From Shewanella sp. GD04112 (GTDB taxonomy: Bacteria > Pseudomonadota > Gammaproteobacteria > Enterobacterales > Shewanellaceae): a stretch of 64,000 bases of DNA. This document shows, one piece after another, positions 51,720 to 59,499 of the stretch. Positions within the stretch are counted from its first letter, which is position 1, and each line of letters starts with the position of its first letter. The stretch lies in the NCBI RefSeq assembly GCF_029835735.1, contig NZ_JAOEAL010000001.1:2170001-2234000 (forward strand). Reading direction: 5' to 3'. A program made the translations under genes and the position numbers. A model generated the notes under the pieces. It saw only the letters and a list, made by a program, of their open reading frames with translations, was not told the DNA's origin and did no database searches.

Positions 51720-52394
51720 CTAGTGGTGTGAGTCTGGTTTCGGGTAGTCGTAACCAGAGACAATTGAGTCGACAGAGTTATGTTTGAAGCGTATCCCTGA
51801 CCAAACCGCCATATAGACGTGGATAACCACAAAGATAACGAAAGCCCAAGTGAGGTAATGGTGCCAAATTCTCACCTGTGCCAGTCCACCCATTTGCGCC
51901 GTGATCCAAGCTGCGCTGCTCCAAAGCATGCCACCTAAACCTTCATGGTAGACGTTGGCATACAGCACGAGTCCAGTAATACATATCACAAGTGCCACGA
52001 AGGAGATTGCTACGTAGGTCACAAATTGCAGCGGTCCGTAAACACCGGCTTTATGCAAGTGTCCCATCCAAATGTAGGATTTCAGTTGGGTGATCCAGCT
52101 CTTAACGCTCATCACATCACGGAATGAGCGTCGCTCGATATCGCTTCGACTGAAAAAATACAGGTAGAAGCGGACCAAGGTGACTGCGGTCAACACAAAA
52201 CCGCAGATCAGATGGGCAAATCGCACCCAACCTTGTACCAATACATCCGTGCTGTCGGGCGCCACAAGAAACGGCCAAGCGATATAGAATCCGGTGATCA
52301 CCAGCACTAAAATCGACAGTGCCCGTAGCCAGTGAAAAATCCGTATCGCGGGACTAAAAACCAGTGTCCGAATGCGGGTTTCAGAATGGTTCAT
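51720..52394 (-). CDS. hyaC: Ni/Fe-hydrogenase b-type cytochrome subunit
   Basis: A 224-residue di-haem cytochrome b with four membrane helices. It anchors the periplasmic HyaAB dimer and carries electrons from H2 to quinone. Haem-ligand histidines are visible in the helices (FHWLRALSILVLVITGFYI, RFAHLICGFVLT, HHYLTWAFVIFVVIHVYMAVW). It follows hyaB by 21 bases. Confidence 0.97.
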   Translation of the reverse strand: MNHSETRIRTLVFSPAIRIFHWLRALSILVLVITGFYIAWPFLVAPDSTDVLVQGWVRFAHLICGFVLTAVTLVRFYLYFFSRSDIERRSFRDVMSVKSWITQLKSYIWMGHLHKAGVYGPLQFVTYVAISFVALVICITGLVLYANVYHEGLGGMLWSSAAWITAQMGGLAQVRIWHHYLTWAFVIFVVIHVYMAVWSGIRFKHNSVDSIVSGYDYPKPDSHH

Positions 52395-52415
52395 GTTGCG
52401 TTCCCTCCCTCGTTG

Positions 52416-54119
52416 TTATTGACCATTGGGGCTGACACGGAACTCGCTCAGTGCTTGACCTTTGAAATCCATCACGTGTACTGAACACGCCATGCAAGGG
52501 TCGAATGAGTGAATAATACGTATCACCTCAAGGGGCTTAGTGGGATCTTCCAGTTTCAAACCAATGAGTGAGGCTTCGTAGGGGCCAATCTTGCCATTGG
52601 CATCCACAGGGCCTGCGTTCCAAGTGGTGGGCACCACGGCTTGATAGTTCTCAATGACGCCGTTTTTGATGCGGATCCAGTGGCTTAACATGCCGCGTGG
52701 TGCTTCAATCATGGCGTGACCCACATATTCACGACTTGGGTCGATATGGGGTTTCACATAGGTGGTTTCATCGGATTGAATATTGGTTAACAGGGCATCG
52801 AAGGTTTTCAGACCTTCCTGCGCCACGATAACGGTTTGCAGCATCCGCGCTGCGGTACGGCCTAAGGTGGTGAACAGGGCTTCAACCGGCAGACCCGTGC
52901 GAGCCAGCAGCGCATTGACGGCATCGACCACCACTTTGTTGCCACGGGCATAGCTCACCAGCAGACAGGACAATGGGCCCACTTCGACCGGCTCGCCTTG
53001 ATAGCGGGGCGATTTCACCCAAGAGTATTTGCCATCGCCATCTAAGGTGGGCAGTTTGCCATAAACCGTATCGCGCTCAACAAAGCCGGTGTAGTTGGGG
53101 ATAGTTGTGCCATCGTAGGGATGCTGCGGCGCATCTGCGCTATACCAGGCATGGCTGACGTCTTCGGCGATTAGCTCTGGGTTGATGTCGCTTACGCCCG
53201 CTAAGTCGCCCTTCATAATCACGCCTTGGTCGAACAGGTATTCGCCATTGGCAAGCACAAAGTCATTGGTCGCCATGAAGTTTTTAACGTTCACGCCGCC
53301 AAGTACGCTGGCTTCACCACCAAAGGCTTCCGCCGCCATGACGATATCTGCTTGATAGGCACGCAGAATAAAGTCAGTCACAATCGCGTGTTTTTGTTTC
53401 CACTCCTGCAGGCGCGCAGGGCTTAACATATCGCGCACTGAGGTCACACCGCCCACAACCAATGATTGTGGATGCGGCTGTTTACCCCCGAAAATCGCCA
53501 GCATTTCGGCGGCAACCCTTTGTACTTCAAGGGCTTTGAGGTAATGTGATAGGGCAATCAGGTTTTGCTCTGGGGTAAATTTATAGGTGCCATTGCCCCA
53601 GTAAGCGTTAGCGAAGGGGCCGAGTTTGCCAGTTTCGACAAAGCCTTTAACCCGCTCTTGCACCGCTCTTAATTCGCCTTCGCCCGCAGCAATCGGCTTG
53701 TCGGTATATTTAAGGGCAACCTGTGCAGCCTTGGCGGGATCGGCACTTAAAGCTGACACAACATCCACCCAGTCTAAACCGTGTAGATGATAGAAGTGCA
53801 CTATATGGTCATGCATATAGAGCGAGGTTTGCATCAAGGAGCGCAGGTATTTCGCGTTTAACGGGATTTGAATGCCTAAGGCATTTTCCACCGCTTCGGT
53901 ACCACAGCGATAGTGGGAATAGGTACAAACACCGCAGATCCGCTGCACGATCAGCCCCACGTCCATTGGTGTGCGGCCCTTGAGGATGACTTCAATACCA
54001 CGCCACAGGGTAGAGGATGACCATGCTTTGTTGATGACATTATTCTCATCAACTTCGACTTCGATACGTAAATGACCCTCAATACGGGTGATAGGGTCGA
54101 TAACAACGCGCTTGCTCAT
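52416..54119 (-). CDS. hyaB: [NiFe] hydrogenase large subunit
   Basis: A 567-residue catalytic subunit holding the Ni-Fe(CN)2CO site. The four nickel cysteines are in RICGVC (L1) and DPCMACSVH (L2). The protein continues past that His with VMDFKGQALSEF..., the 19-residue peptide that HyaD would cleave. It pairs with HyaA and is exported with it by the TAT system. It follows hyaA by 3 bases. Confidence 0.98.
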   Translation of the reverse strand: MSKRVVIDPITRIEGHLRIEVEVDENNVINKAWSSSTLWRGIEVILKGRTPMDVGLIVQRICGVCTYSHYRCGTEAVENALGIQIPLNAKYLRSLMQTSLYMHDHIVHFYHLHGLDWVDVVSALSADPAKAAQVALKYTDKPIAAGEGELRAVQERVKGFVETGKLGPFANAYWGNGTYKFTPEQNLIALSHYLKALEVQRVAAEMLAIFGGKQPHPQSLVVGGVTSVRDMLSPARLQEWKQKHAIVTDFILRAYQADIVMAAEAFGGEASVLGGVNVKNFMATNDFVLANGEYLFDQGVIMKGDLAGVSDINPELIAEDVSHAWYSADAPQHPYDGTTIPNYTGFVERDTVYGKLPTLDGDGKYSWVKSPRYQGEPVEVGPLSCLLVSYARGNKVVVDAVNALLARTGLPVEALFTTLGRTAARMLQTVIVAQEGLKTFDALLTNIQSDETTYVKPHIDPSREYVGHAMIEAPRGMLSHWIRIKNGVIENYQAVVPTTWNAGPVDANGKIGPYEASLIGLKLEDPTKPLEVIRIIHSFDPCMACSVHVMDFKGQALSEFRVSPNGQ

Positions 54120-54122
54120 GGG

Positions 54123-55259
54123 TTATTCCTCCAGCGGCTTGGCAAAAATACTGGCGACGGCGTGGGCTCCAATGCCGACGACGGTCGCGCCTAAAATCAC
54201 CGCACCGACTGTGTCTGCGGTAGCATCCAATCCATGGAGTAGTTGACGGCCAAGGGGTTTTTCAAAGTCGGCCATATCATCCCAGAAGTTAGGTTCTGAG
54301 CAGCCCATACAACCGTGGCCCGCTAACACTGGCCAGCTGGTATGGTGGTTAAAGCGCTCTGTAGGACAGTTGTTATAGGTATAAGGTCCTTTACAGCCCA
54401 CTTTGTAGAGGCAGTAACCTTCCTTCGCTCCGTGATCGCCAAACTCTTCAACGAACTCACCGGCATCGAAACGGCCGCGGCGTTCACAGTTATCGTGCAC
54501 CCGTGCGCCATAGGCCCATTTAGGACGATTAAACATATCCAGCGCGGGTAATTTGCCGAACATGATGAAATACATCAGGGTGCCGACGATGTTTTTCTCA
54601 CTCGGTGGGCAGCCACCTAAGTTGATCACAGGCTTGCTCACGACTTCGTGTACCCCTTTCGCCCCTGTGGGGTTAGGGTAGGCGGCTTGCACGCCACCAA
54701 AGGAAGCGCAGGTGCCCACAGAAATAATCGCCGCGGCGTCTTCGGCGGCATGCTTGATAATTTCTAAGCCGGTATGACCTTTACAGCCCACGGTTAAGAA
54801 GCTGCCGTTATTAGCGGTCGGTACGGCACCTTCAACGGCGAGTAGATAACGGCCCTTGTAGGTTTCAAGAGCGTGCTCGAGGTTTTCCTCTGCTTGCCAG
54901 CCGGCAGCGGCCATTAAGGTTTCGTGATATTCCAACGAGATATGGTCGAAGATCAGCGAATCTAAATTAGGCGTATCGGCGCGCACTAAGGATTCAGAGC
55001 AGCCAGTACATTCGGCCATGTGTAACCAGATTAAGGGTACACGGTCGGCCAGTTCGGCGGCTTCGGCAACTAAGTTACTAAAGGGCAGCGGTAGGGCGAG
55101 CATGCCCGTCACCATGGCGCTCCACTTCATAAAGTCACGACGAGTGATGCCGTGTTGTTGTAATTTTTCGATTAATGTTTGCTGTTGACGGGGAGCGAGT
55201 TGGCGCAGTGCGTCTAAGCGCGCCTTTCCCTGTTCATAGAGGGCTGCATGTGTGTCCAT
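54123..55259 (-). CDS. hyaA: [NiFe] hydrogenase small subunit
   Basis: A 378-residue electron-transfer subunit. It has a twin-arginine signal (ITRRDFMKW, then a hydrophobic stretch). The proximal [4Fe-4S] ligands are in ECTGCSES, GTCASFGG and GGCPPSE; the medial and distal clusters lie in CERRGRFDAGEF through HGCMGCSEPNFWD. A C-terminal membrane helix follows (VGAVILGATVVGIGAHAVASIF). The proximal site has glycine where oxygen-tolerant enzymes have extra cysteines (CTGC, not CTCC; FGG, not WGC), so a standard oxygen-sensitive cluster is expected. First gene of the hya operon. Confidence 0.98.
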   Translation of the reverse strand: MDTHAALYEQGKARLDALRQLAPRQQQTLIEKLQQHGITRRDFMKWSAMVTGMLALPLPFSNLVAEAAELADRVPLIWLHMAECTGCSESLVRADTPNLDSLIFDHISLEYHETLMAAAGWQAEENLEHALETYKGRYLLAVEGAVPTANNGSFLTVGCKGHTGLEIIKHAAEDAAAIISVGTCASFGGVQAAYPNPTGAKGVHEVVSKPVINLGGCPPSEKNIVGTLMYFIMFGKLPALDMFNRPKWAYGARVHDNCERRGRFDAGEFVEEFGDHGAKEGYCLYKVGCKGPYTYNNCPTERFNHHTSWPVLAGHGCMGCSEPNFWDDMADFEKPLGRQLLHGLDATADTVGAVILGATVVGIGAHAVASIFAKPLEE

Positions 55260-55347
55260 GGGTCAACCTTTTTGTTATTTGAATGTAAATTGGTAAGGGT
55301 TTACATAATTGACACTGCCAGTTTAGGCCTTAGGCGACACAGAATTC

Positions 55348-55361
55348 TTGATGCATATCAA
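55348..55361 (-). promoter_or_regulatory. Perfect FNR (EtrA) box upstream of hyaA
   Basis: TTGATGCATATCAA matches TTGAT-N4-ATCAA exactly, inside a longer palindrome whose arms extend to AATTC/GAATT (55343-55366). It lies 89-102 bp upstream of the hyaA ATG. This predicts anaerobic activation by FNR/EtrA. Confidence 0.85.
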
Positions 55362-55547
55362 GAATTTTCAAGAGATGTGATGAAACTGATTTTGACATTT
55401 AATTAACATGATGCAGATCTAATTTCGATTTTGCTAATGGGACAAAATGTCGCACTTTTAACCTTTTTTCTGTTGCAGCTCACTTTGCAATCAATTGATA
55501 CGGCAAACAATAACCGCCAACGCGAGCTTAAATTTATTCTTCTACAG

Positions 55548-55575
55548 TTTAAGCAAACCTTAAGATTCAGTTAAT
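55548..55575 (+). promoter_or_regulatory. Triple TTAA direct repeat, PmrA/QseB-type regulator box
   Basis: TTTAAG, CTTAAG and GTTAAT are spaced exactly 11 bp apart (starts 55548, 55559, 55570) and end 34 bases before the tlpA-like ATG. This is the layout of PmrA/QseB binding sites (YTTAAK-N5-YTTAAK). A regulator of that type is encoded in the same gene group, so autoregulation is likely. Confidence 0.6.
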
Positions 55576-55609
55576 AAATTCAAACGCAATTGTGATGGAT
55601 GGACCTAGT

Positions 55610-56077
55610 ATGAAAAAACTCTTGTTGTTACTCAGTTTGTTAAGTCTTGGCGCCCAGGCTGCACCGTCGCTGGAGCATCAGGTGTTTGATGCAAATAACC
55701 AAAGTGTTTCCTTGACTGAGTTTAAGGGCAAAGTGGTCTACGTCGATTTTTGGGCGTCTTGGTGTGGTCCGTGCCGTAAGTCTTTCCCTTGGATGAATGC
55801 GATGGCGCAAAAGTATCGCGAGCAAGGTTTAGCCGTGGTGGCGATTAACCTCGATACTGATAAGGCGCTCGCCGATGAATTTTTAAAGCAGGTGCCAGCG
55901 ACTTTTACTGTGCGTTTTAACCCTGAGGGTGATGTAGCACGAAGCTTTGATTTACTGGGCATGCCCAGCAGCTTTATGTTCAATCGCCAAGGCGAGTTAG
56001 TCAAAAGCCATGTGGGCTTTTACCAAGATAATGCCGCCGATTATGAACAAGAACTCGTGAATCTGTTGAAGGAGTAA
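55610..56077 (+). CDS. TlpA/ResA-like periplasmic thioredoxin
   Basis: A 155-residue exported thiol oxidoreductase. The signal peptide is residues 1-17 (MKKLLLLLSLLSLGAQA), and the active site is WCGPC (C52, C55). The cis-proline region is LGMPSSFMFNRQG. TlpA/ResA proteins reduce specific disulphides in the periplasm, often for cofactor attachment or metal handling. It is first in a tight unit with DUF4266, DUF3570 and apbE-like genes, so it may keep cysteines of the DUF4266 lipoprotein reduced (inference). I prefer the ATG at 55610 to an upstream in-frame GTG because the signal peptide starts there. Confidence 0.92.
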   Translation: MKKLLLLLSLLSLGAQAAPSLEHQVFDANNQSVSLTEFKGKVVYVDFWASWCGPCRKSFPWMNAMAQKYREQGLAVVAINLDTDKALADEFLKQVPATFTVRFNPEGDVARSFDLLGMPSSFMFNRQGELVKSHVGFYQDNAADYEQELVNLLKE

Positions 56078-56080
56078 GTT

Positions 56081-56302
56081 ATGCGTAACATCGCGTTAGT
56101 TACCATGTCGTTAGTGATGTTAGGGGTGAGTGGGTGTTCGAGCCTTGGGGTGCAGCCTTGGGAAAAAGGACAACTCGCACGGGCGGATATGGCCCTTGAC
56201 AGCGAAAAGTTAGATCAGGCGTTAGACGATCATATCTACTTCAGTAAGGAAGGCAGTAGCGGTGGTCGCGCGTTTGCGGGCGGCGGCTGCGGTTGTAACT
56301 AA
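56081..56302 (+). CDS. DUF4266 lipoprotein with C-terminal GGGCGCN
   Basis: A 73-residue lipoprotein. The signal peptide ends in the lipobox GVSGC (lipidated Cys19). The mature part is about 55 residues: QPWEKGQLARADMALD, the family core, then DHIYFSKEGSSGGRAF and a C-terminal AGGGCGCN. The two terminal cysteines flanked by glycines look like a metal site, a thiol site or a modification site. It starts 3 bases after the thioredoxin stop and leads into the DUF3570 gene. Function unknown; known members occur beside DUF3570 and ApbE genes. Confidence 0.85.
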   Translation: MRNIALVTMSLVMLGVSGCSSLGVQPWEKGQLARADMALDSEKLDQALDDHIYFSKEGSSGGRAFAGGGCGCN

Positions 56303-56394
56303 GCCTTGTACATTCAACAAGTGGTACCTGAGGTTTAGCATAAATTAGGTTTTTAGTCTAAAAACGCGTTAATGACATAAAGGTGTTGTCTGCC

Positions 56395-57753
56395 ATGACA
56401 AATAATAACAATAAGTTAGACTTAATCGCCCCACAATCGCTGCAAATCACAGCACAGGTAAAACCCCAGACTAAGCATATTGCCAGCGCTTTAGCCTTAG
56501 CCAGTTGTGGCCTGTTTGTCTCAAGCGGCCATGCCACTGAGCTTGCAAAAAATGCCGATGATTGGAAAGTCGATGCCGCGCTGATGTACTACGGCGAGCA
56601 AGACAGGGTACAAGCGGTTGAAGCCATAGGTACGGCGCAGAAAAACTTTGGCGACGACAGTGTGCTGGATTTAAAGCTGGTGGTCGACAGCTTAACGGGG
56701 GCCTCGGCCTCCGGTGCGGTCGCCCAAAGCGACAGCCAAACCTTCACCCGTCCTTCCGGTAATGGCCAATATAAAGTGGCGGCCGGTGAGACTCCGCTCG
56801 ATGATACCTTCCACGATACCCGAGTGCAGGGCAGTGCCAATTGGTCACAGGCGCTCAATTCCGATTGGAAAGTCAATGGCGGCGTGTATGGCTCAAACGA
56901 ATTTGACTATATGTCGATGGGTATTAATGCAGGGGTAGAACGTGGTTTTAACAAGGACAATACCACGCTGTTTTTGGGCACGGCCTACAGCTTCGATGTG
57001 GTTGACCCCGTCGGTGGCAGACCCGTGGCCTTATCCTCTATGGCCATTCGCGACAATTTTACCAGTGATGAAGCTTACCGCAGTGCATTCGATGCCACTC
57101 GCCAAACGGGCAGTGACGATAAACAAACCGTCGATTTGATGCTTGGGATCACCCAAGTACTGAATCAACGGTGGTTATTACAGGCAAACTATGGATTATC
57201 CAGTGTCAGCGGCTACTTAACCGATCCCTATAAAGTGTTGAGCGTGGTGGACAATAACGGCACGACCGAGGACATAGTCTACGAGAATCGCCCCGATTCG
57301 CGCCTGAAACACAGTTTTTATGTGATGACCAAAGGAGCACTCGATTCCGGCGTTGTGGATTTCTCCTACCGCTATAACACGGATGATTGGGATTTAACTT
57401 CGCACACCTTAGAAACCCACTATCGCTATTACTTTAGCGGCAGTTTCTACGGGCAATTGCATTTACGCTATTACCAACAGTCGGCGGTGAATTTCTATCA
57501 ACCGTTCCTGCTTGCCGATACGCCGTTACCCGAGTTTGCCAGTGCCGATTACCGGATTGGTGATATGAGTGCCTATACCATTGGCGTTAAGTTTGGCCAT
57601 CGTCTGTCGGGCGGCCATGAAATGACATATCGCTTGGAATATTACCAACAGGATCCGAAAAACAATGGCACAACTATCCCGGGTGAGCTGCAAAACTACG
57701 ACTTGTTCCCGACCCAAAAGGCGATAACGGCGCAGTTTAGTTATTCTTTTTAA
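56395..57753 (+). CDS. DUF3570 outer-membrane beta-barrel protein with ApbE-type flavinylation motif
   Basis: A 452-residue DUF3570 protein. A hydrophobic export segment (HIASALALASCGLFVSSGHA) follows an unusually long polar start of about 30 residues. The rest is rich in alternating aromatic beta strands and ends in SYSF, a typical outer-membrane barrel C-terminus. Residues 98-104 read DSLTGAS, matching the D-x-x-[ST]-G-A-[ST] site to which ApbE enzymes attach FMN; Thr101 would carry it. An apbE-like gene lies immediately downstream. Role inferred as an outer-membrane redox or flavin protein. Flavinylation is a prediction. Confidence 0.85.
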   Translation: MTNNNNKLDLIAPQSLQITAQVKPQTKHIASALALASCGLFVSSGHATELAKNADDWKVDAALMYYGEQDRVQAVEAIGTAQKNFGDDSVLDLKLVVDSLTGASASGAVAQSDSQTFTRPSGNGQYKVAAGETPLDDTFHDTRVQGSANWSQALNSDWKVNGGVYGSNEFDYMSMGINAGVERGFNKDNTTLFLGTAYSFDVVDPVGGRPVALSSMAIRDNFTSDEAYRSAFDATRQTGSDDKQTVDLMLGITQVLNQRWLLQANYGLSSVSGYLTDPYKVLSVVDNNGTTEDIVYENRPDSRLKHSFYVMTKGALDSGVVDFSYRYNTDDWDLTSHTLETHYRYYFSGSFYGQLHLRYYQQSAVNFYQPFLLADTPLPEFASADYRIGDMSAYTIGVKFGHRLSGGHEMTYRLEYYQQDPKNNGTTIPGELQNYDLFPTQKAITAQFSYSF

Positions 57754-57849
57754 AGGTATACTCTGTTACTGAGCCGCAAACAAAGCGCATCAATATGGGG
57801 TGTTGCCCATATTGAGCGTTACGCGAAGTCACAGACTAAGGATACGAAG

Positions 57850-58752
57850 ATGCCAGCAGTTTCCCCTAATCCGCCATATCGACTCGTGCGTCGAGATTGG
57901 GGGTATTTAGGCGAATTTAGGGCCATGGCCAGCCCATGCGAGCTATTAATCGCAAGCCATGATGAGGCTATTGCCTACGATATGCTCGATATGGCGGCGC
58001 GCGAGGCGCAAAGAATCGAGCAGAAATACAGCCGCTTTATCGAGGGTAACCCGCTATGGCGGCTTAATCATGCTCAGGGGCAACGCAGCGCTATTGATGA
58101 AGAAACCTGGCAACTGTTGGCTTTTGCGAAACAATGCTTTGAGTTGAGCGATGGGCTCTTCGATATTTCGGCGTGCCCATTGATGCAGCTGTGGCGTTTT
58201 ACGGCCGATGCCAAGATGCCCGACAAAGCGGATATCGAGGCTGCACGAGCCTTAGTTGGCTTTGAGCGCATCGAATTTAATTCCCATGAGTTGTTGATGC
58301 CCCAAGGCATGCAGCTCGATTTTGGCGGTATCGCCAAAGAATATGCGGTCGATAGGGTCGCCTATGAGCTTGCCGAGTCCTATGCGGGGATTTCGGTATT
58401 GGTCAATTTTGGCGGCGATATCGCTTGTCCAGTGGCAAATGCCGTGCCTTGGCAGGTGGGGATTGAAGATCCGCATCAGCTCGACCATGCCGCGAAAGTG
58501 CTGGCAATAACCCAGGGCGCTTTAGCTACCAGTGGTGATACACGGCGATTTATTGAAGTTGATGGCAAGCGTTATGGGCATATTGTCGATCCGCGCACTG
58601 GCTATCCGGTAAGTGGGGCGCCGCGCTCGGTGACAGTTCTTGGGCCAAACTGCGTCACCGCAGGCATGTTGGCCACCATGGCCATGTTACAGGGTGAGCA
58701 GGCCGAAGCCTTTTTAGCCGAGCAATCGGTGCAATCTAGTATTTTTCGATAG
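57850..58752 (+). CDS. ApbE-family FAD:protein FMN transferase, variant type
   Basis: A 300-residue ApbE-fold protein. Recognisable blocks: FRAMASPCELLI (in place of MGT-type start), GLFDISACPLMQLW, DFGGIAKEYAVDR, VNFGGDIA and HIVDPRTGYPV (His244). Classical ApbE proteins are exported lipoproteins with a metal-binding Asp in the C-terminal ADALST-type motif. Here no signal peptide is seen, and that motif reads TAGMLAT, with Gly272 in place of Asp. It sits between the DUF3570 gene (likely substrate) and a two-component system. It either acts before export or is a non-canonical form; activity is uncertain. Confidence 0.88.
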   Translation: MPAVSPNPPYRLVRRDWGYLGEFRAMASPCELLIASHDEAIAYDMLDMAAREAQRIEQKYSRFIEGNPLWRLNHAQGQRSAIDEETWQLLAFAKQCFELSDGLFDISACPLMQLWRFTADAKMPDKADIEAARALVGFERIEFNSHELLMPQGMQLDFGGIAKEYAVDRVAYELAESYAGISVLVNFGGDIACPVANAVPWQVGIEDPHQLDHAAKVLAITQGALATSGDTRRFIEVDGKRYGHIVDPRTGYPVSGAPRSVTVLGPNCVTAGMLATMAMLQGEQAEAFLAEQSVQSSIFR

Positions 58753-58762
58753 GGCATTATCA

Positions 58763-59422
58763 ATGCGTATCATGTTAGTGGAAGACAACGAGTTATTAGC
58801 CCAAGGGATCTGCTTGAGCCTTGCCAAAATGGGGATGCAGGTCGATCACCTAAGTAGTTATCAGCAAGCATTAGTGGGCATTAAGAATGAAACCTTTAGC
58901 GCCATAGTGCTCGATTTAGGCTTACCCGACGGCAATGGTAAGGAGCTACTTAAAGCGTGGCGGGCAGAGGGCGTGTCGATTCCGACCATTGTGCTCACGG
59001 CCAACACGGATTTTGATACCAAACTTGAGTGCCTCGATATCGGCGCCGACGATTATTTAGGTAAACCCTTCGATGTGCGTGAGTTAGCCGCGCGCATTCG
59101 GGCGATCGTCCGCCGGCAATATGGTCTGGATAATAACAGCTTGAATATCGGTGCATTAAGTATTGACCTCAACACCCGTGAGGTGAGTTTTCGCGATCAA
59201 AATGTGCCGCTATCACGTCGGGAGTTTCAGCTACTACTCGAACTGGCGCAATCCGCTGGCCGAGTGTTAACTCGTAATCAGCTAGAGCAGTTAACCTATG
59301 GCTGGGATGAGGTTGGCAGCAACTCGATTGAGGTCCATATCCACCATTTACGTAAAAAGTTAGCCAATGACTTGATTAAGACCGTACGCGGCATTGGCTA
59401 TACCCTAACCGAAGTCAATTAA
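58763..59422 (+). CDS. OmpR-family response regulator, QseB/PmrA-like
   Basis: A 219-residue regulator. The receiver domain has the acidic pocket VEDNE and phospho-acceptor Asp51 in VLDLGLPDG; the lysine is in DDYLGKPFDV. The C-terminal winged helix has GSNSIEVHIHHLRKKL and VRGIGYTL, close in wording to QseB and PmrA. It starts 10 bases after the apbE-like gene and is followed by its kinase. The triple TTAA repeat upstream of the thioredoxin gene is a fitting target. Confidence 0.94.
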   Translation: MRIMLVEDNELLAQGICLSLAKMGMQVDHLSSYQQALVGIKNETFSAIVLDLGLPDGNGKELLKAWRAEGVSIPTIVLTANTDFDTKLECLDIGADDYLGKPFDVRELAARIRAIVRRQYGLDNNSLNIGALSIDLNTREVSFRDQNVPLSRREFQLLLELAQSAGRVLTRNQLEQLTYGWDEVGSNSIEVHIHHLRKKLANDLIKTVRGIGYTLTEVN

Positions 59423-59499
59423 CCTGAAAATTAACGCGAGAGTCAGGATTTAAGTGACAAACTCGGCGTTTATCGGTATTTAGTAACAGCCTTTTAGGC

